A stretch of DNA of 64,000 bases. It comes from Pelecanus crispus. Its lineage: Eukaryota > Chordata > Aves > Pelecaniformes > Pelecanidae. Position numbers and translations under genes: made by a program. The notes under the pieces were generated by a model. That model was not told where the DNA came from, did not search any database, and saw only the letters and a list, made by a program, of their open reading frames with translations. This document shows, one piece after another, positions 48,607 through 60,357 of this stretch (the first letter of the stretch is position 1; every line of letters begins with the position of its first letter). The stretch is from positions 18,132,001 through 18,196,000 of the forward strand of contig NC_134646.1 in assembly GCF_030463565.1 (NCBI RefSeq), in the 5' to 3' direction.

Positions 48607-51600
48607 GGCCATTACTCAATTCCTTTTGAGAATGGTCTTGCAGGCAGCCCAAGGAGACTGAGGCTTTGGTGCACCACGTGCACCAGTCTGTGCACCATCT
48701 CCATAGACAAAAATATTACATCTTCCTCTTTTTGTATAAGAACTGCTTTGGCCTCAGAGACAGGGGATCTTCTGTGATTGTGGATGCATGATTACCATCC
48801 TTAAAGAACGTCAGCACATCTATAATAGAGCTCAGCTCTCACACCTTCTACCTCCTACGTTCCCACAGGATTTTCTTTAGCTAACCCAAACAGCCCATCT
48901 GCCTTGCATGCGGTTGGAATGTGAAGAACTTTTCTGTTTCATAAATCTGATCACTACACTGTTGCTCCTACATATTAATGGTGCTTTGACAGCAGCCTCA
49001 GATTTAAATCTCCTTTGCTTCCATGTGTTGTATTGGCAACCCTAAAATGGATTTTCTACTTTCTAAGTGGGCTGTGATCCAAACCAGGAATGGACTGTAA
49101 CCTGGAGTTAGATGCCATCTCAGCACGATATCAGATATTCACTTTAGGGTACACAGTTTGCAATAACATACACCAAAAACTAGCTGGAGCAGGAATGAAA
49201 GTTGGGTATTAGCTGAGCATCCTCAGCAGTGCAGCTCTCAAAGAAAAAAATATTATACCTAGAAGAAAATATTGCCTTCTAAATGCTGGACCAACTGCTG
49301 GGGAAAATTGGAAGGTGAGAGGAACAGGCGGTTCTCTCTCAGACCAGGGAAGACTGAAGGGAGACAGTAGGATTAAAAACAAGTGAAAAAAATAGTATCT
49401 GAACTCCCCTTCCTTCATCTTACTCTCCTCCCCCTCTTCTTTTAGAACAAAATAATGCAAGTTTGGAATAACTAGTACAACTGCAGGAGTCACCAAAAGA
49501 CTACCAGAGCCTGGAGAAAATGCTTTGAGCCCATCAGAACTGCACTCACGGAGCCACACTTGATCCACCCAAAATGCTCAATAAGTGAAAATGGGTTTCA
49601 GAAGAAAAGAATTACTGGTTTAGGCTTAGATCCTTGCTCTGGAGCTGATATCAGAGATCAGATTAGATATAGGCTTCTGTATCCTCCTTCATTGAAGAGG
49701 TGCCTACAATGGAGATTTAAATAATCTTTTCTTCCCTGAAAATTATTTTTAATATCAGATAACCAGTATACCAGCTGTTTTATAAAATAATGCTTCTATA
49801 CACATAGCTGTATCAGTTATGTATATCTCTGAAGGTTGTTGACTTGATTTTCTAATCAGAAAGTTTTTTAAACATGATTTCTTGCTCTAAAAGGTGCACT
49901 TTAAGATCACCATTGCAGAAGTGAAAGTTTCCTGTTTAGCTGGCAGTACAGTCAGAATATGCTTTGAGCTGACTAGATGTATTATCACCTGTCAGCTATT
50001 TAGAGCTCCTATTAAGTTAGAAGATAGACCCGCACTGAGTCGGGGAAAACTACATCTGCTTTCAGACATCAAACTGATATTTCCTGGAAAGAAAACACTC
50101 CACCTGTTCACTATAGTCTTTGGAGCTGCCAATAGGGCAAGCAGACATTATTTTCAGTATAACCAACTGAAAACAGATTAGCAAATATTAAAACTTTGCT
50201 ACTACACTATTAACTCCAATACGTTACTCCGGACTGGAAGCATTTGTATTAAATATGGCACCTGCTGGAGACTATTCAAGAGAAAAATCAGATACAAGAG
50301 AAAGGCCAGTAACAATGACTCTGGGTGTAAAAATGCCCTGAAATAAATGGATTCCTATTTTCCTAGTACTTTGACTAGAAATTGTCTTCTCATTGATGCT
50401 TAGCACTTTCTTATAACATGGCCAATGTTTTATTGATCTATGAGTCTATTAATCCCAGAGCCTGGTTTTATGTGATGTAGCAATGAAAATAACTGCACGT
50501 ATGCAGCTTCTTATGTCTCTGCGGGTAATTTGTCATACTCACCAGCCAGTATTGAGATGTCATCAGGAACTCAAACAATCAGATCACTAAAATCATTGGT
50601 TCAAATTTCTTAATTTGAATTGTATGTTCTGAAATGTCTTTCCTGCTGATAAAGGAAGGAGTTTGCTAAGCAACAGTTTCAGCATTTCTTCTTGTGATTG
50701 AAACCCTGAGAGCAGTTATAAATACTAGAAAGTGGAATGCCTGGGCCATAGAAGATATTCAGCAGTCTGATTCCTGTTATATTAAAAATTAGCATTGGCA
50801 TCAAGTAAAATAGATGTAAGCAATGTTTTGCCTATAGTACCCAAAGCAAATGCAAGCAGGCATTTCAGCAAGATTGCGAAACATGTAGTTTATATTGATT
50901 TTAAAGACAGACAATTCATTCACTAAATATTTTGCATGTTTTTAAGCAATTTAATTTCTAAACATTATAGAAAAACAACATAAACATATTTGTGAAAACT
51001 AGCACACTAACTAGTTAGATCAGGCAAAAAGAATATAAATAGGTGTATGGTAATAAACAGTAAATATGTTTCAAGAGCAAAGAAAGTAGGATTTAAAGAA
51101 TTTCTAGTTTCATAAGATATAACTCACTTTTAGGGTTTTAGAAATCAATCTCACAAATGGATTTCACATTCTAAGGACTGAAAACATGAATCACAGATTT
51201 GACAGTACCAAATTGCTTGACTGCACACATGAAGCTATATTTGTGTTTCGTTAATGGAAAAAGTGTTTGTTAAAACAAAAAGCCTCGCTAGTACAATTAC
51301 CTTTCTCCCCAAACCCTGCCCCACACTAGCCTTGCTTTTTTTTAAAATTATCAGGAAGATACTAAGCTATCTCCAGATATCTATCTGGGAAGGGTATGTG
51401 GTAATCGTGACATTAAAAAACAATCGTTATTTTGAAACTCTGTCTTGCTTACAGCTTCATCATTCTGAATATCATGTTCTTTACATGTAATATTGCAATT
51501 TTCATTTCTAATGGATCTGATTTCAGGGTTACACTAGTATCATTCCCAACATAATTTTGAAATACAGCTCTTCTTGCTGTGGAATTCCAAAGCTTTTAAG

Positions 51601-53026
51601 TTATTAAAATTGTATGTCTTTGTGTATTTGTTACAGATAAAATACAGTGTAGTAATTTCTTTGAGGTAATTATGGTCCTCTGAAGTCAAGGCTTTGTTGC
51701 AACTGCTAGAGTCAAACCTGCATGCCTTTTGCAGTTTGGTCAGAATTGTCTTCTGCTATCTATCCTGAACTGAGAAAAATGTTAGCAAAACAGTTGATTT
51801 ACTGATTGCATATCTATGCCAGTAACCACAAAAGATGAAACTTAAATTTTGCTTTTGTGTGTAATCTTTTAATATAGGGACTAAAAGATAACATGATGTC
51901 CCTACTCTATCAGTTCTTCATAAAGAACTGCATGCATTTTGCTATTTTATATGAATTATGAAATCTTTATTCAAGGGAGCTCTCAAACAGTAGGCAAGAA
52001 CTGTAACAAAACCCACATATTTTGCTAGTATATCTGATGAATGGAATAGTATTATAGTTAATAAATGGGACAATTTCATTCTCTTTCCTGTTCAGGAGAT
52101 GAATTTAATTCTATATTCTTGTAACCAAAAGCAGAATGTTTTACATTAAACTAACATTCCAGCATTCTTGTTAATTTGCAAGCAAAAATGATTTTCACTC
52201 CTTTTTTTTTTTTATAGCACAGATTTCTGCATGTAACTTTTGGGACACAAATTATCTCCAGAGTATTTGTAGAGTAGGATGAATATTTCTTGTTCTCCCA
52301 TTAATTCATCAACAATGTTTCTCAGAACTTTGAATCCCTAATTCAAGGGCAGAATTCCAGCTAGATTCATACTGCAATCCTTTATGAACTTTTTGTAAGA
52401 TCCTTGCAGACCTTTAAGATATCTTGATTTTATAAACTCTCTAACTAAAGCTACCTTGACTCTGGATTTCAATTAGGATTCATGTTTGTGGCCCACTAGG
52501 TTTATAAGTAACTCCATTTAATCATGTAATTGCAAATAATAATACTAAAACCCCCTCTTTATGATAGTATTTGATTATCATTCCTTAGAAAGGATTATAT
52601 CTTGCTTCATGATAAGCAGCAAATGGCAATCCAGTAATAAACAGCAGTTAAGAAAAGAACATACAAATATTTTTCGCTGTTATCTTTGATATTTTTAAAA
52701 TTTGTCTTGGTTCACAATGAAATAATGATACTTCAGTTAAGTAGAACTTTAAAAAAGTGACAGCTTGATTAAAATTTTCTCTTTTATTTTGAAGGGTTTG
52801 AAATTTGTATTTCAAATACCTTGAATGAGATTTTTAAACAAAAAAGTATCACTGAAGAATACTGACATCTTTCCCTCAGAGAATGCAGAAAAAAGGATGC
52901 CAACTACTTCAGTCAAAACCAAAAATATTTTAAAAAATCAGTAGCTGCACTTTCCTTAAACAATTTGATGTGATAAAACAAATAATAATTATATCTGTAT
53001 AATGTTCATATATATTTAAACATAAA

Positions 53027-53053
53027 TGCATGTATGTATGTACATATATATAC
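53027..53053. repeat. (TGTA)n/(TA)n microsatellite
   Basis: ATGCATGTATGTATGTACATATATATA, a short compound simple repeat. Confidence 0.85.
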
Positions 53054-55408
53054 AATTCTCTATTTCTCATGATTTGGAAAGTTCATTCTTAGCAGATGCA
53101 TTATGTTGTGTTTGTTTTCAAAAACTGAAAAAGAAATGCTACACCAATACCAGTCCTCACAAGTTGCAATGAATTATGCTTTACATTTAAGAAATATCAG
53201 TTTAGTCTAGTAGATGTAGAACAGTTTAGAAATTATCCTAAATCTGCGTTTCTAGGATTCTAGATAATCCTAGAACATTTCAAAATGATTCAGGCTTGAC
53301 ACTCTGAATACATGCCCAGAATGATTTGAGCACTTAGTGGCATTTTTCCACAAGTCTACCTTGGGCATGTCTCTGCATGTTTTGAGTGAACTTTCAGAAG
53401 AACAGGCTTGAGTAACACAAAGCCTGTTTGAAAGTCAATATGAAGTCTTCATGCTCCATTACTTGTGTTTCAGTGGGCTCAGTTAATCAAATCAGGAAAT
53501 AGAAATAGAATTGTGAGATTTAATTGGCTGGTCACAATCATGCATACAGGTCAGATTTCAAACTCTGACTTTGCAATGTGGTGGATGAAATTTTACAAAA
53601 CTGAAGCCACTCCAAGAACCTCTTAAACACAAAATTAGACAAGTTTTGGATATATTTCATTGCTAAATTATTACCAACCCAAGTGTCACATTCACAGAAT
53701 CATATGAAAATAGGACTAGAAGGATGTGACATCTCCCTTTTGCCTTCCAAATAAAATTCAAACACTATTTTTCACTTTTCATGTAATAAAATTCTTCCTT
53801 TCTGAGCAGTCAAGCTGTCATTTCCAATATTTAAAAAGGGCTTTTAGGCTGAATTTTACTTCGGATTCCTTTGATATCCAACACAACTCAGGAAGCTAAG
53901 GTGTGCTCTAATATGCAATGCCACATAGTAAAAGAGCCACAATTCTCACCTTAAGTGAGGCACTAAGATGCCACTGCATTATCTACAACTTCTACAAATG
54001 CTCGTGTTGATGTGCAGCTTTTCTGTCCTTCTGCATACCCTGCAAACATTTAGAAAATAAAGGCCTTGCAGTAGAGAGCTTGAGCTTTCATTTGTGAATC
54101 CAAATGCTGCATTCTAATACGCTTTTTAGGGACAGCTTTACAGTCCCCCAAACTATAGCAAGCCATACTGCCACACTAAGACAGAGGAAGAAGCAGCTTT
54201 GCAAAAATGCAAAGGAAAAAATATAAACATACAGTAGATATTGCTAGCCTAACCCACTGAGCATATATTGTTGGTCACAGCATGGATCTGACACTGTGGG
54301 ATATATTTGCAGCATGGGGTATGGAGAACTACACACACAAACAATCGTGAGAACAGTATATTTTTTCTTATGTGAAATGCATTGAAGATTGACCCTGTTG
54401 GGATGTAAATGGGGAATTGGATTGTTGTGGAAATTCTACTGGTTTGTGTGCTTTTTAAGTGTTGAATTTTCTTTTTAAGTGATCAAAAGTGTCTTTGAGT
54501 CATAACAGTCAAAGATGGCAAAGACCACATATTGCTCTAATTCTGGTCTTCACGACATCTTGCAGAGATTAATGCTTGAAAGATATTATTAGAACTTTTT
54601 ATTCCTTTATCCCAAACTGACACCATATGAAAAGCTTGCCATGATAGCTCTTCAATACCTTCTTTTTTTATTTTTGAAGCTATACCATGTAAATTAAACT
54701 GGGAAAGTCACATCAAATCTAAAATAAAGAGCTAAACGTGCACTACTTAGAGACATTTAAACACCTGTCATATCCTCTCTTGCTCAGGTAGTAGAATAAC
54801 CACTCTGCCCCTTGAAGTATGAGTACTTCAGCCTTCCATTTTACATTGCTTACTCTCTGCTTCTTTCTTTCCCCATGGAATTGCTGAGTCCATGTTTACA
54901 AAGCTGCTTCTCACGTACACGATAAGACCAAACAACATTACAGTTCTCCTAGTTGGTAGGACACAGTACTTTCAGGGCCTTCTTATCACAGTTTAGTCTA
55001 GCAGCAAAAGGAAAGGTTGACGGAATTGTGTCTGTTCTGAATATCACCAGAGAACAATCCCTGGCAGAGATTCTTTACACCAGTGAGATAGCTAGCGACA
55101 AGTAAACAGACTGCTGTGGGCATACACCCGCATGTCATAAGGGACTGATCTACATCACCACTGAACATTGCTGTTGACTTCTAGAGGCTCTGGTAGTAAA
55201 CAGTGGGTTTCTCAAGGAAATGCTTCTCTTCAAAAACCTTTTGCAACCTTACTTCTCCATTTGAATTAACCACAATAAATCCATTGTTGTACTATCAATA
55301 TTGATAATTTCAAGGTATATATATTTTTTCAGCAAGCACAGTAACATTAAATTTTTGTGGTATTGCTTCTTTGTTGCAGTAAAACATTGAAAAAAGTCTT
55401 ATTTTATG

Positions 55409-55428
55409 GCAAAAAAAAAAAAAAAAAA
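55409..55428. repeat. poly(A) run
   Basis: About 20 consecutive A. No recognisable retroelement or processed transcript precedes it on the plus strand, so it is called a simple run and not a retrocopy tail. Confidence 0.85.
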
Positions 55429-58400
55429 AGTCCTGGTTCCATAGAGGAACAAGGCTTTTGTAACAGACAAAGTAAAAAATTGTGTCCTTCCTTTAACTAT
55501 CAAAAGGAAACACTGTACTACAAGCCTAATAGAGAAAAGCTGACTCTATGTTATCGCTGATAGTGTTATACAGCTTAGTATTTATTTCAAATTGCTCACA
55601 CAGCAAAATAGAAGTATTGATCAATCACCCATACCATTATCTGAATAAGGAAACCATGCCTTCTTTCATCTGAAAGCACTTCAGAAAAAGTTAATTTTAA
55701 ATATTGTCCCATTTTCAAATATCAAAACTGGGATATATGGAAAGTTAAAATGCTTACAAAACTTACCACAGTGACAAAATTCAATGTGAATTAAACCTTG
55801 ATGTCCTGACTCTTTAAGACAATCAGTAAAGCAACCTGAATATAAGAGCTGGCAAATAAATTGAGTAGGAAGATGCATTTTCATATAGCAATTTTTCCAG
55901 GGGAAAATTAATATTATCTTCCATTTTCCAGTTAAAAAATACAGTGACGATTACTCATCCTTAAAAGAGATGTTAACATGCTACTTACTGGTAATGTAGG
56001 AGCAATAATAGTTGATGTAAGTGCAGAAGTGTTATGAAAACATGCCTTGTATATAAATGATATGAAAAAAGCCTATTGTATTTCAAAAAGTTTAAAAGCT
56101 TAATTTCTGTGTATTTAAACACATGTAGAATTTTTATACTTAGATTAGAAATTAATGGTACACTGCACCAGAATCCATAATTTACATATATGGTATAAAT
56201 ATATACCTATGGGAATTTCCACTTCTGAATTAAATACATTCACAGATGAAGGATTATTTATCTTGGTATAGATCTTTACCAAATAGTAAAATCCCTGCCT
56301 ACAAATGAGTGGGTAAGTGGGTGTTCACTGCTTCACAGTTACCTGCTGAAAGCTCAAGGTATCTCAGAAGCCACAGAAACAGACACAAGAAGCAAAAAAG
56401 GGCTGTACGAATCTTACTGTTTATGAATATTAATGGTGGAACACACAATAAATTTCCAGGGCTATCCAGAGCTAAAATGCTTATTGGAAGAGGAGTCTCT
56501 GAGCTACAGAAAGTCCTCCTTCAATAGACTAATCTTTTTTCAAGGCAACTACTGCATCTCTCTTGTCAACCAGTTTAATACCTGCTGTAACTCAAAAAGA
56601 TGCAATACTCTGGTCACTGAGCAAAAAAGTTCGAAAGCCCTCCAGAGGTAGATCTTACCATATACATCATAATCTCATTTGAAGATCTATTTTTGCCTCC
56701 TCCACTATTCTTGTCTATATTACAATCAAAATCTGACAGAGCAATATGCTATCAAAGATCTGAATAAGCATTTTAAATGAAAAGTCATTATCTAGAATAT
56801 TGACTAACATGAGGAGACCATTTAAATACTTCAGGTCTTGGCAGACTTCCGTAATCTCACAAAAATGGCACCTGTCTACAAGTGTTGTATACCAGCCTTA
56901 CTGCATTAAAATCAATGAATTTATGACTATTTCCAGCAGACAGGGATCTGGCCCAAAGAAAATATAATTAAGCATAGTAAGAGTTCAAGCACAGTTAAAG
57001 ACAGTACTAATGGTACATCAAAAACAGGGAAAAGCTTTTGTATGTTTGCCTTAAAAGTACCTTTTATGTCTGTAGGTAAAAAAAAAAAATCCTTTTACAT
57101 TTCATTTTCAATCAGAGGCTTACAGCTGTTAGAGTCATGAATTATTACTTATGAAAATATAGTAATGAAAAATTAGTTTAAAAACAGACCCTGCAACTTA
57201 AAGTTCAAGTGAGATAGAAAGTTATTTTTTGAATAATAATTTCTTCAGCACAGCAGCTGTCACGAGGACACTTGTGAAGAGTGACGGGAGAAGGAGACTG
57301 TCTTAACACATCAAGGACAAGCACAGCTGTCTTAATTTCAATCCAGTGCTCTTTTCATTAGAATGCAGCACAAGAACACTGAATGTTGTCTGGACAAGGG
57401 ATTGCTCCCATTCTCCTCTGTCACTTATTCCCTCTTTCCACCAATCTTCTGATTTACATACACATTTGAAAAAATAATCTATGCTTGCAGAGATGGACGT
57501 TTGTCTTTCAGTGTCCTTAAATTCCACATTTTTGTGCAACCTACAGAGTTCTGGTTTTGGGCCACCATCCTATAAATAGGTTTAGAGCCAAAATGAACTG
57601 CAGGAAATTCCCATGAAGGTGTGGGAGTAACCGACAAGATTTTGGCCTTGAGTTTCTAACACACAGCTTGGCTGCTATTACCTGGCAAAGTAAGGGGAAA
57701 TGGTGTAAGAAGAGCAAATCATGGACCATTTCCCATACAGACTTTAGTCTGATGTTTTCTCTGACTCCAAGGTTGTTACAAGGAAAACTTATTCTGACAT
57801 TAAGGAACCAAAACCCCAGCCTGCTACACAATTCATAGCTTTGTGGAGGTTTTTAATTTATTTTTTCCCTTTTATTCTCATGTCTCTCCAGCTCACACAA
57901 TCACTGACTGCAGTCATCGTCCCTTTCTCAGTGGAATCATGCCCTAAGACACGCTAAGTGTATCAGATTAGACTTTGCAGTAGCACTGTACCCTCAATGC
58001 TAGCACAACCCCGAGAGGTCCCCTTCTCTCCTCTATCCTTTTCATCTCCTCTTTTCAGCACACATACTGTGGATTCTTTCTGCACATCCAGATTCATTTG
58101 CATGTCTATGTGGAGTTGTTCTGCCTAGGAATCTGAGGCAAATGTGGCAGAAAAACAGCTCTGCCCCTGAATTTGAACCTTCAAAGAGATGACAACTGAA
58201 CATGCCCTTATTAACACACATAGAAAAATCATTACAGGTTAAGTGTGAGACTCAGTGGCTGAGTTAGTAGGTTTTGTGTCAGAAACTCCTGAAAACTAAG
58301 GATTTTATCTCATCCTATGGAAAGCCAATAGGTGAACTAACTCAATTTTTGGAAAGTATACATTGGTTCTTCAGCAACAGGGGTGGTGGTAAATTTGTGG

Positions 58401-58530
58401 ACATGTACATACCACACATACAGGCTCTAATAGATGACATGGAAGGTGCAACACCTACATGCCCTTCATTACATTCATATCCTTCTGAGGGATTGAAATT
58501 TTTACCTAATTTCTTGGATCCATCTTTTCC

Positions 58531-58562
58531 ATCCATGAGAGGGTGCATCCATGAGAGGGTGC
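58531..58562. repeat. two-copy 16-bp tandem repeat
   Basis: ATCCATGAGAGGGTGC occurs at 58,531 and again at 58,547 in direct tandem, followed by a partial third unit (ACCCATGG). Confidence 0.8.
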
Positions 58563-59871
58563 ACCCATGGTAGAAGCACTGTAATTAGGTTCTTCACTTT
58601 TGCACCAAGAGGACAAAATAATGTGAAAGCCATTTCAATTGCTTGATGCTTTTTGATGCTTCTTGCAGCAGCAGTGGAAGCTGAAGGAAAGAAAAAAATA
58701 TATAATGACCAACATCTTTGCTCTGATATATATGAATGCAATTGACAGTCACAGTAATAGCCTGTACAGATAATTTTCCTTTTATTACTTAACTGAAACA
58801 CTTTAAGATGGAACTGTGAACTTCTGCAAGTTAAAAGGTTGAGATGTATGTGGGCTTATCAGCTGTGGAGCTGCTGGATGTGGTTAAAAAACAGGACAAG
58901 AGTGTCCAGTTTGGAAAGGTTTAATTGATTATTGTTCTAATACTTCAGCTAGTTCAATACACAGATGTATTCTGTAACAATACTCACTAAATAATATGGT
59001 TCAATCTTTTCTAAGTAGAGTCCAGTAATAAGCATGACTAAAATTTTCAAAGGTGTTCAAAACTTAATGGGAGATGAGTGTATAATTATTTTTCAGTGCT
59101 TTTGAAAATCTCAGGCTTGATACTTACTGTTTATCGATCACAAACTGTAGCACACCTGAAGTTAGACCATTAAATTACATGGTTAAATGAAATATTTGTT
59201 AACAGTACCCTATTAAAAAACAGAAAGAGCTAAAATTTCAAGAAAGAAACTATTCTCACAACACACTTTATACACTGATCTTCAACAACAGCTAATCATA
59301 ACTTATTTTTTAAAATGGAACAACTCCAGCATGAAAAAGGAGTCCATAAAGGAGTCTGATCCTGTAAGTGTACCTCATGCATGTACTTCTACTGCACTCA
59401 GGAAGCATGAGTCCTCATGACACCAAGGAGCTTTGGTGCTCATATGGAGGGCTCGCTTCCTTGGAAACTATAGCCTTGTTCCTGACCACAGGAACAGTTA
59501 AAGCAATGTAAATTTCTGAATATGACCTTTTTGTAGCACCAGTTAGAATAACCATTCCAGAAGCATGTCGGGGGTGGGAGGCGGGGCAGTTTTGCCTTCT
59601 GGTTAACATCCACATGCAATCCACGCCCAGGATGCTAATACTAACACTCAGGGTAAGAACACCTGTTGAACCCTTAGAAAAGGGAAATGAGCCAAATGCC
59701 TTACAGCACTGCATTGCTAGCACTCTTGGTCTTTCAACTGTTTGGGCTTGTCATGGTTTAACCACAGCCGACAACTAAGCCCCACACAGCTGCTCGCTCA
59801 CTCCCCTCTGTGGGATGGGGGAGAGAATCAGAAGAGTAAAAGAGAAAACTCGTGGGTTGAAATAAAGACAG

Positions 59872-59877
59872 TTTAAT
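59872..59877 (-). terminator. LTR poly(A) signal (ATTAAA)
   Basis: The minus strand reads CTATTAAACTGTCTTTATTTC about 200 nt downstream of the LTR TATA box. ATTAAA is a common variant of the vertebrate poly(A) hexamer and sits where an R region would need it. This is positional inference. Confidence 0.5.
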
Positions 59878-60074
59878 AGGTAAAGCAAAAGCCGTGCACA
59901 CAACCAAAGTAAAATAAGGAATTCATTCACTACTTCCAATTGGCAGGCAGGTGCTCAGCCACCTCCAGGAAAGCAGGACTCGTAACAGTTACTTGGGAAG
60001 ACAAAATGCCATCACTCTGAACACCCCCCACCCCCCCAGTCCCCCACCCCACCCCTTCCTTCTTCTTCCCCCAG

Positions 60075-60081
60075 CTTTATA
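60075..60081 (-). promoter_or_regulatory. LTR TATA box
   Basis: TATAAAG in the context GCATATAAAGCTGGGG on the minus strand, in the mid-LTR position expected for the U3/R boundary. It orients the LTR to the minus strand. Whether it is active in this solo copy cannot be told from sequence. Confidence 0.6.
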
Positions 60082-60357
60082 TGCTGAGCATGACATCATA
60101 TGGTATGGCATATCCCTTTGGTCAGTTGGGGTCAGCTGTCCCAGCTGTGTCCCCTCCTAGTTTCTTGTGCACCACCAGCCTACTCACTGGTGGGGTGGGG
60201 TGAGAAGCAGAAAAGGCCTTGACTGTGTGTAAGCACTGCTCAGCAGTAACAAAAACATCCCTGTGTTATCAACACTGTTTTCATCACAAATCCAAAACAT
60301 AGCCCCATACTAGCTGCTATGAAGAAAACTAACTCTATCCCAGCCAAAACCAGAACA

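Larger units (their letters stand above)
48607..59748. other. AT-rich unique sequence
   Basis: There is no gene, RNA gene or clear transposon in these 11 kb. Long A or T runs occur at about 52,204-52,215 and 55,409-55,428, and a short TATG/TA repeat at 53,027-53,053. A faint CR1-like phrase near 53,693-53,735 is discussed as a finding. Splice-like segments near 54.0, 56.3 and 57.7 kb lack enough support to call. Confidence 0.7.
59749..60357 (-). mobile_element. solo ERVL-type LTR
   Basis: Read on the minus strand the element starts TGTTCTGGTTTTGGCTGGGA and ends GGTTAAACCATGACA, so it has TG...CA ends and is about 609 bp. I know this sequence as a widespread avian ERVL-class LTR. The flanks are GGGCT (59,744-59,748) and GGGAT (60,358-60,362), a 5-bp target duplication with one mismatch. 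No gag, pol or env sequence and no second LTR lie nearby, so the provirus was reduced to a solo LTR by recombination between its LTRs. A C-rich low-complexity run (about 60,025-60,055) lies in its middle. Confidence 0.92.

Noticed and set aside
54000-54025. Minus-strand acceptor-like site followed by YAEGQKSCTSTRAF
   Set aside because: All three frames stop before the only good donor at 53,942-53,950, so it cannot be an internal coding exon.
55390-55428. Poly(A) run considered as the tail of a processed pseudogene
   Set aside because: The sequence upstream shows no recognisable coding or transcript-derived sequence and no target duplication.
56340-56500. Minus-strand hydrophobic frame (CFLCLFLWLLRYLELSA) before a CAG|GTAACT donor
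   Set aside because: It looks like a signal peptide, but the frame contains no ATG and no convincing acceptor that would make it an internal exon.
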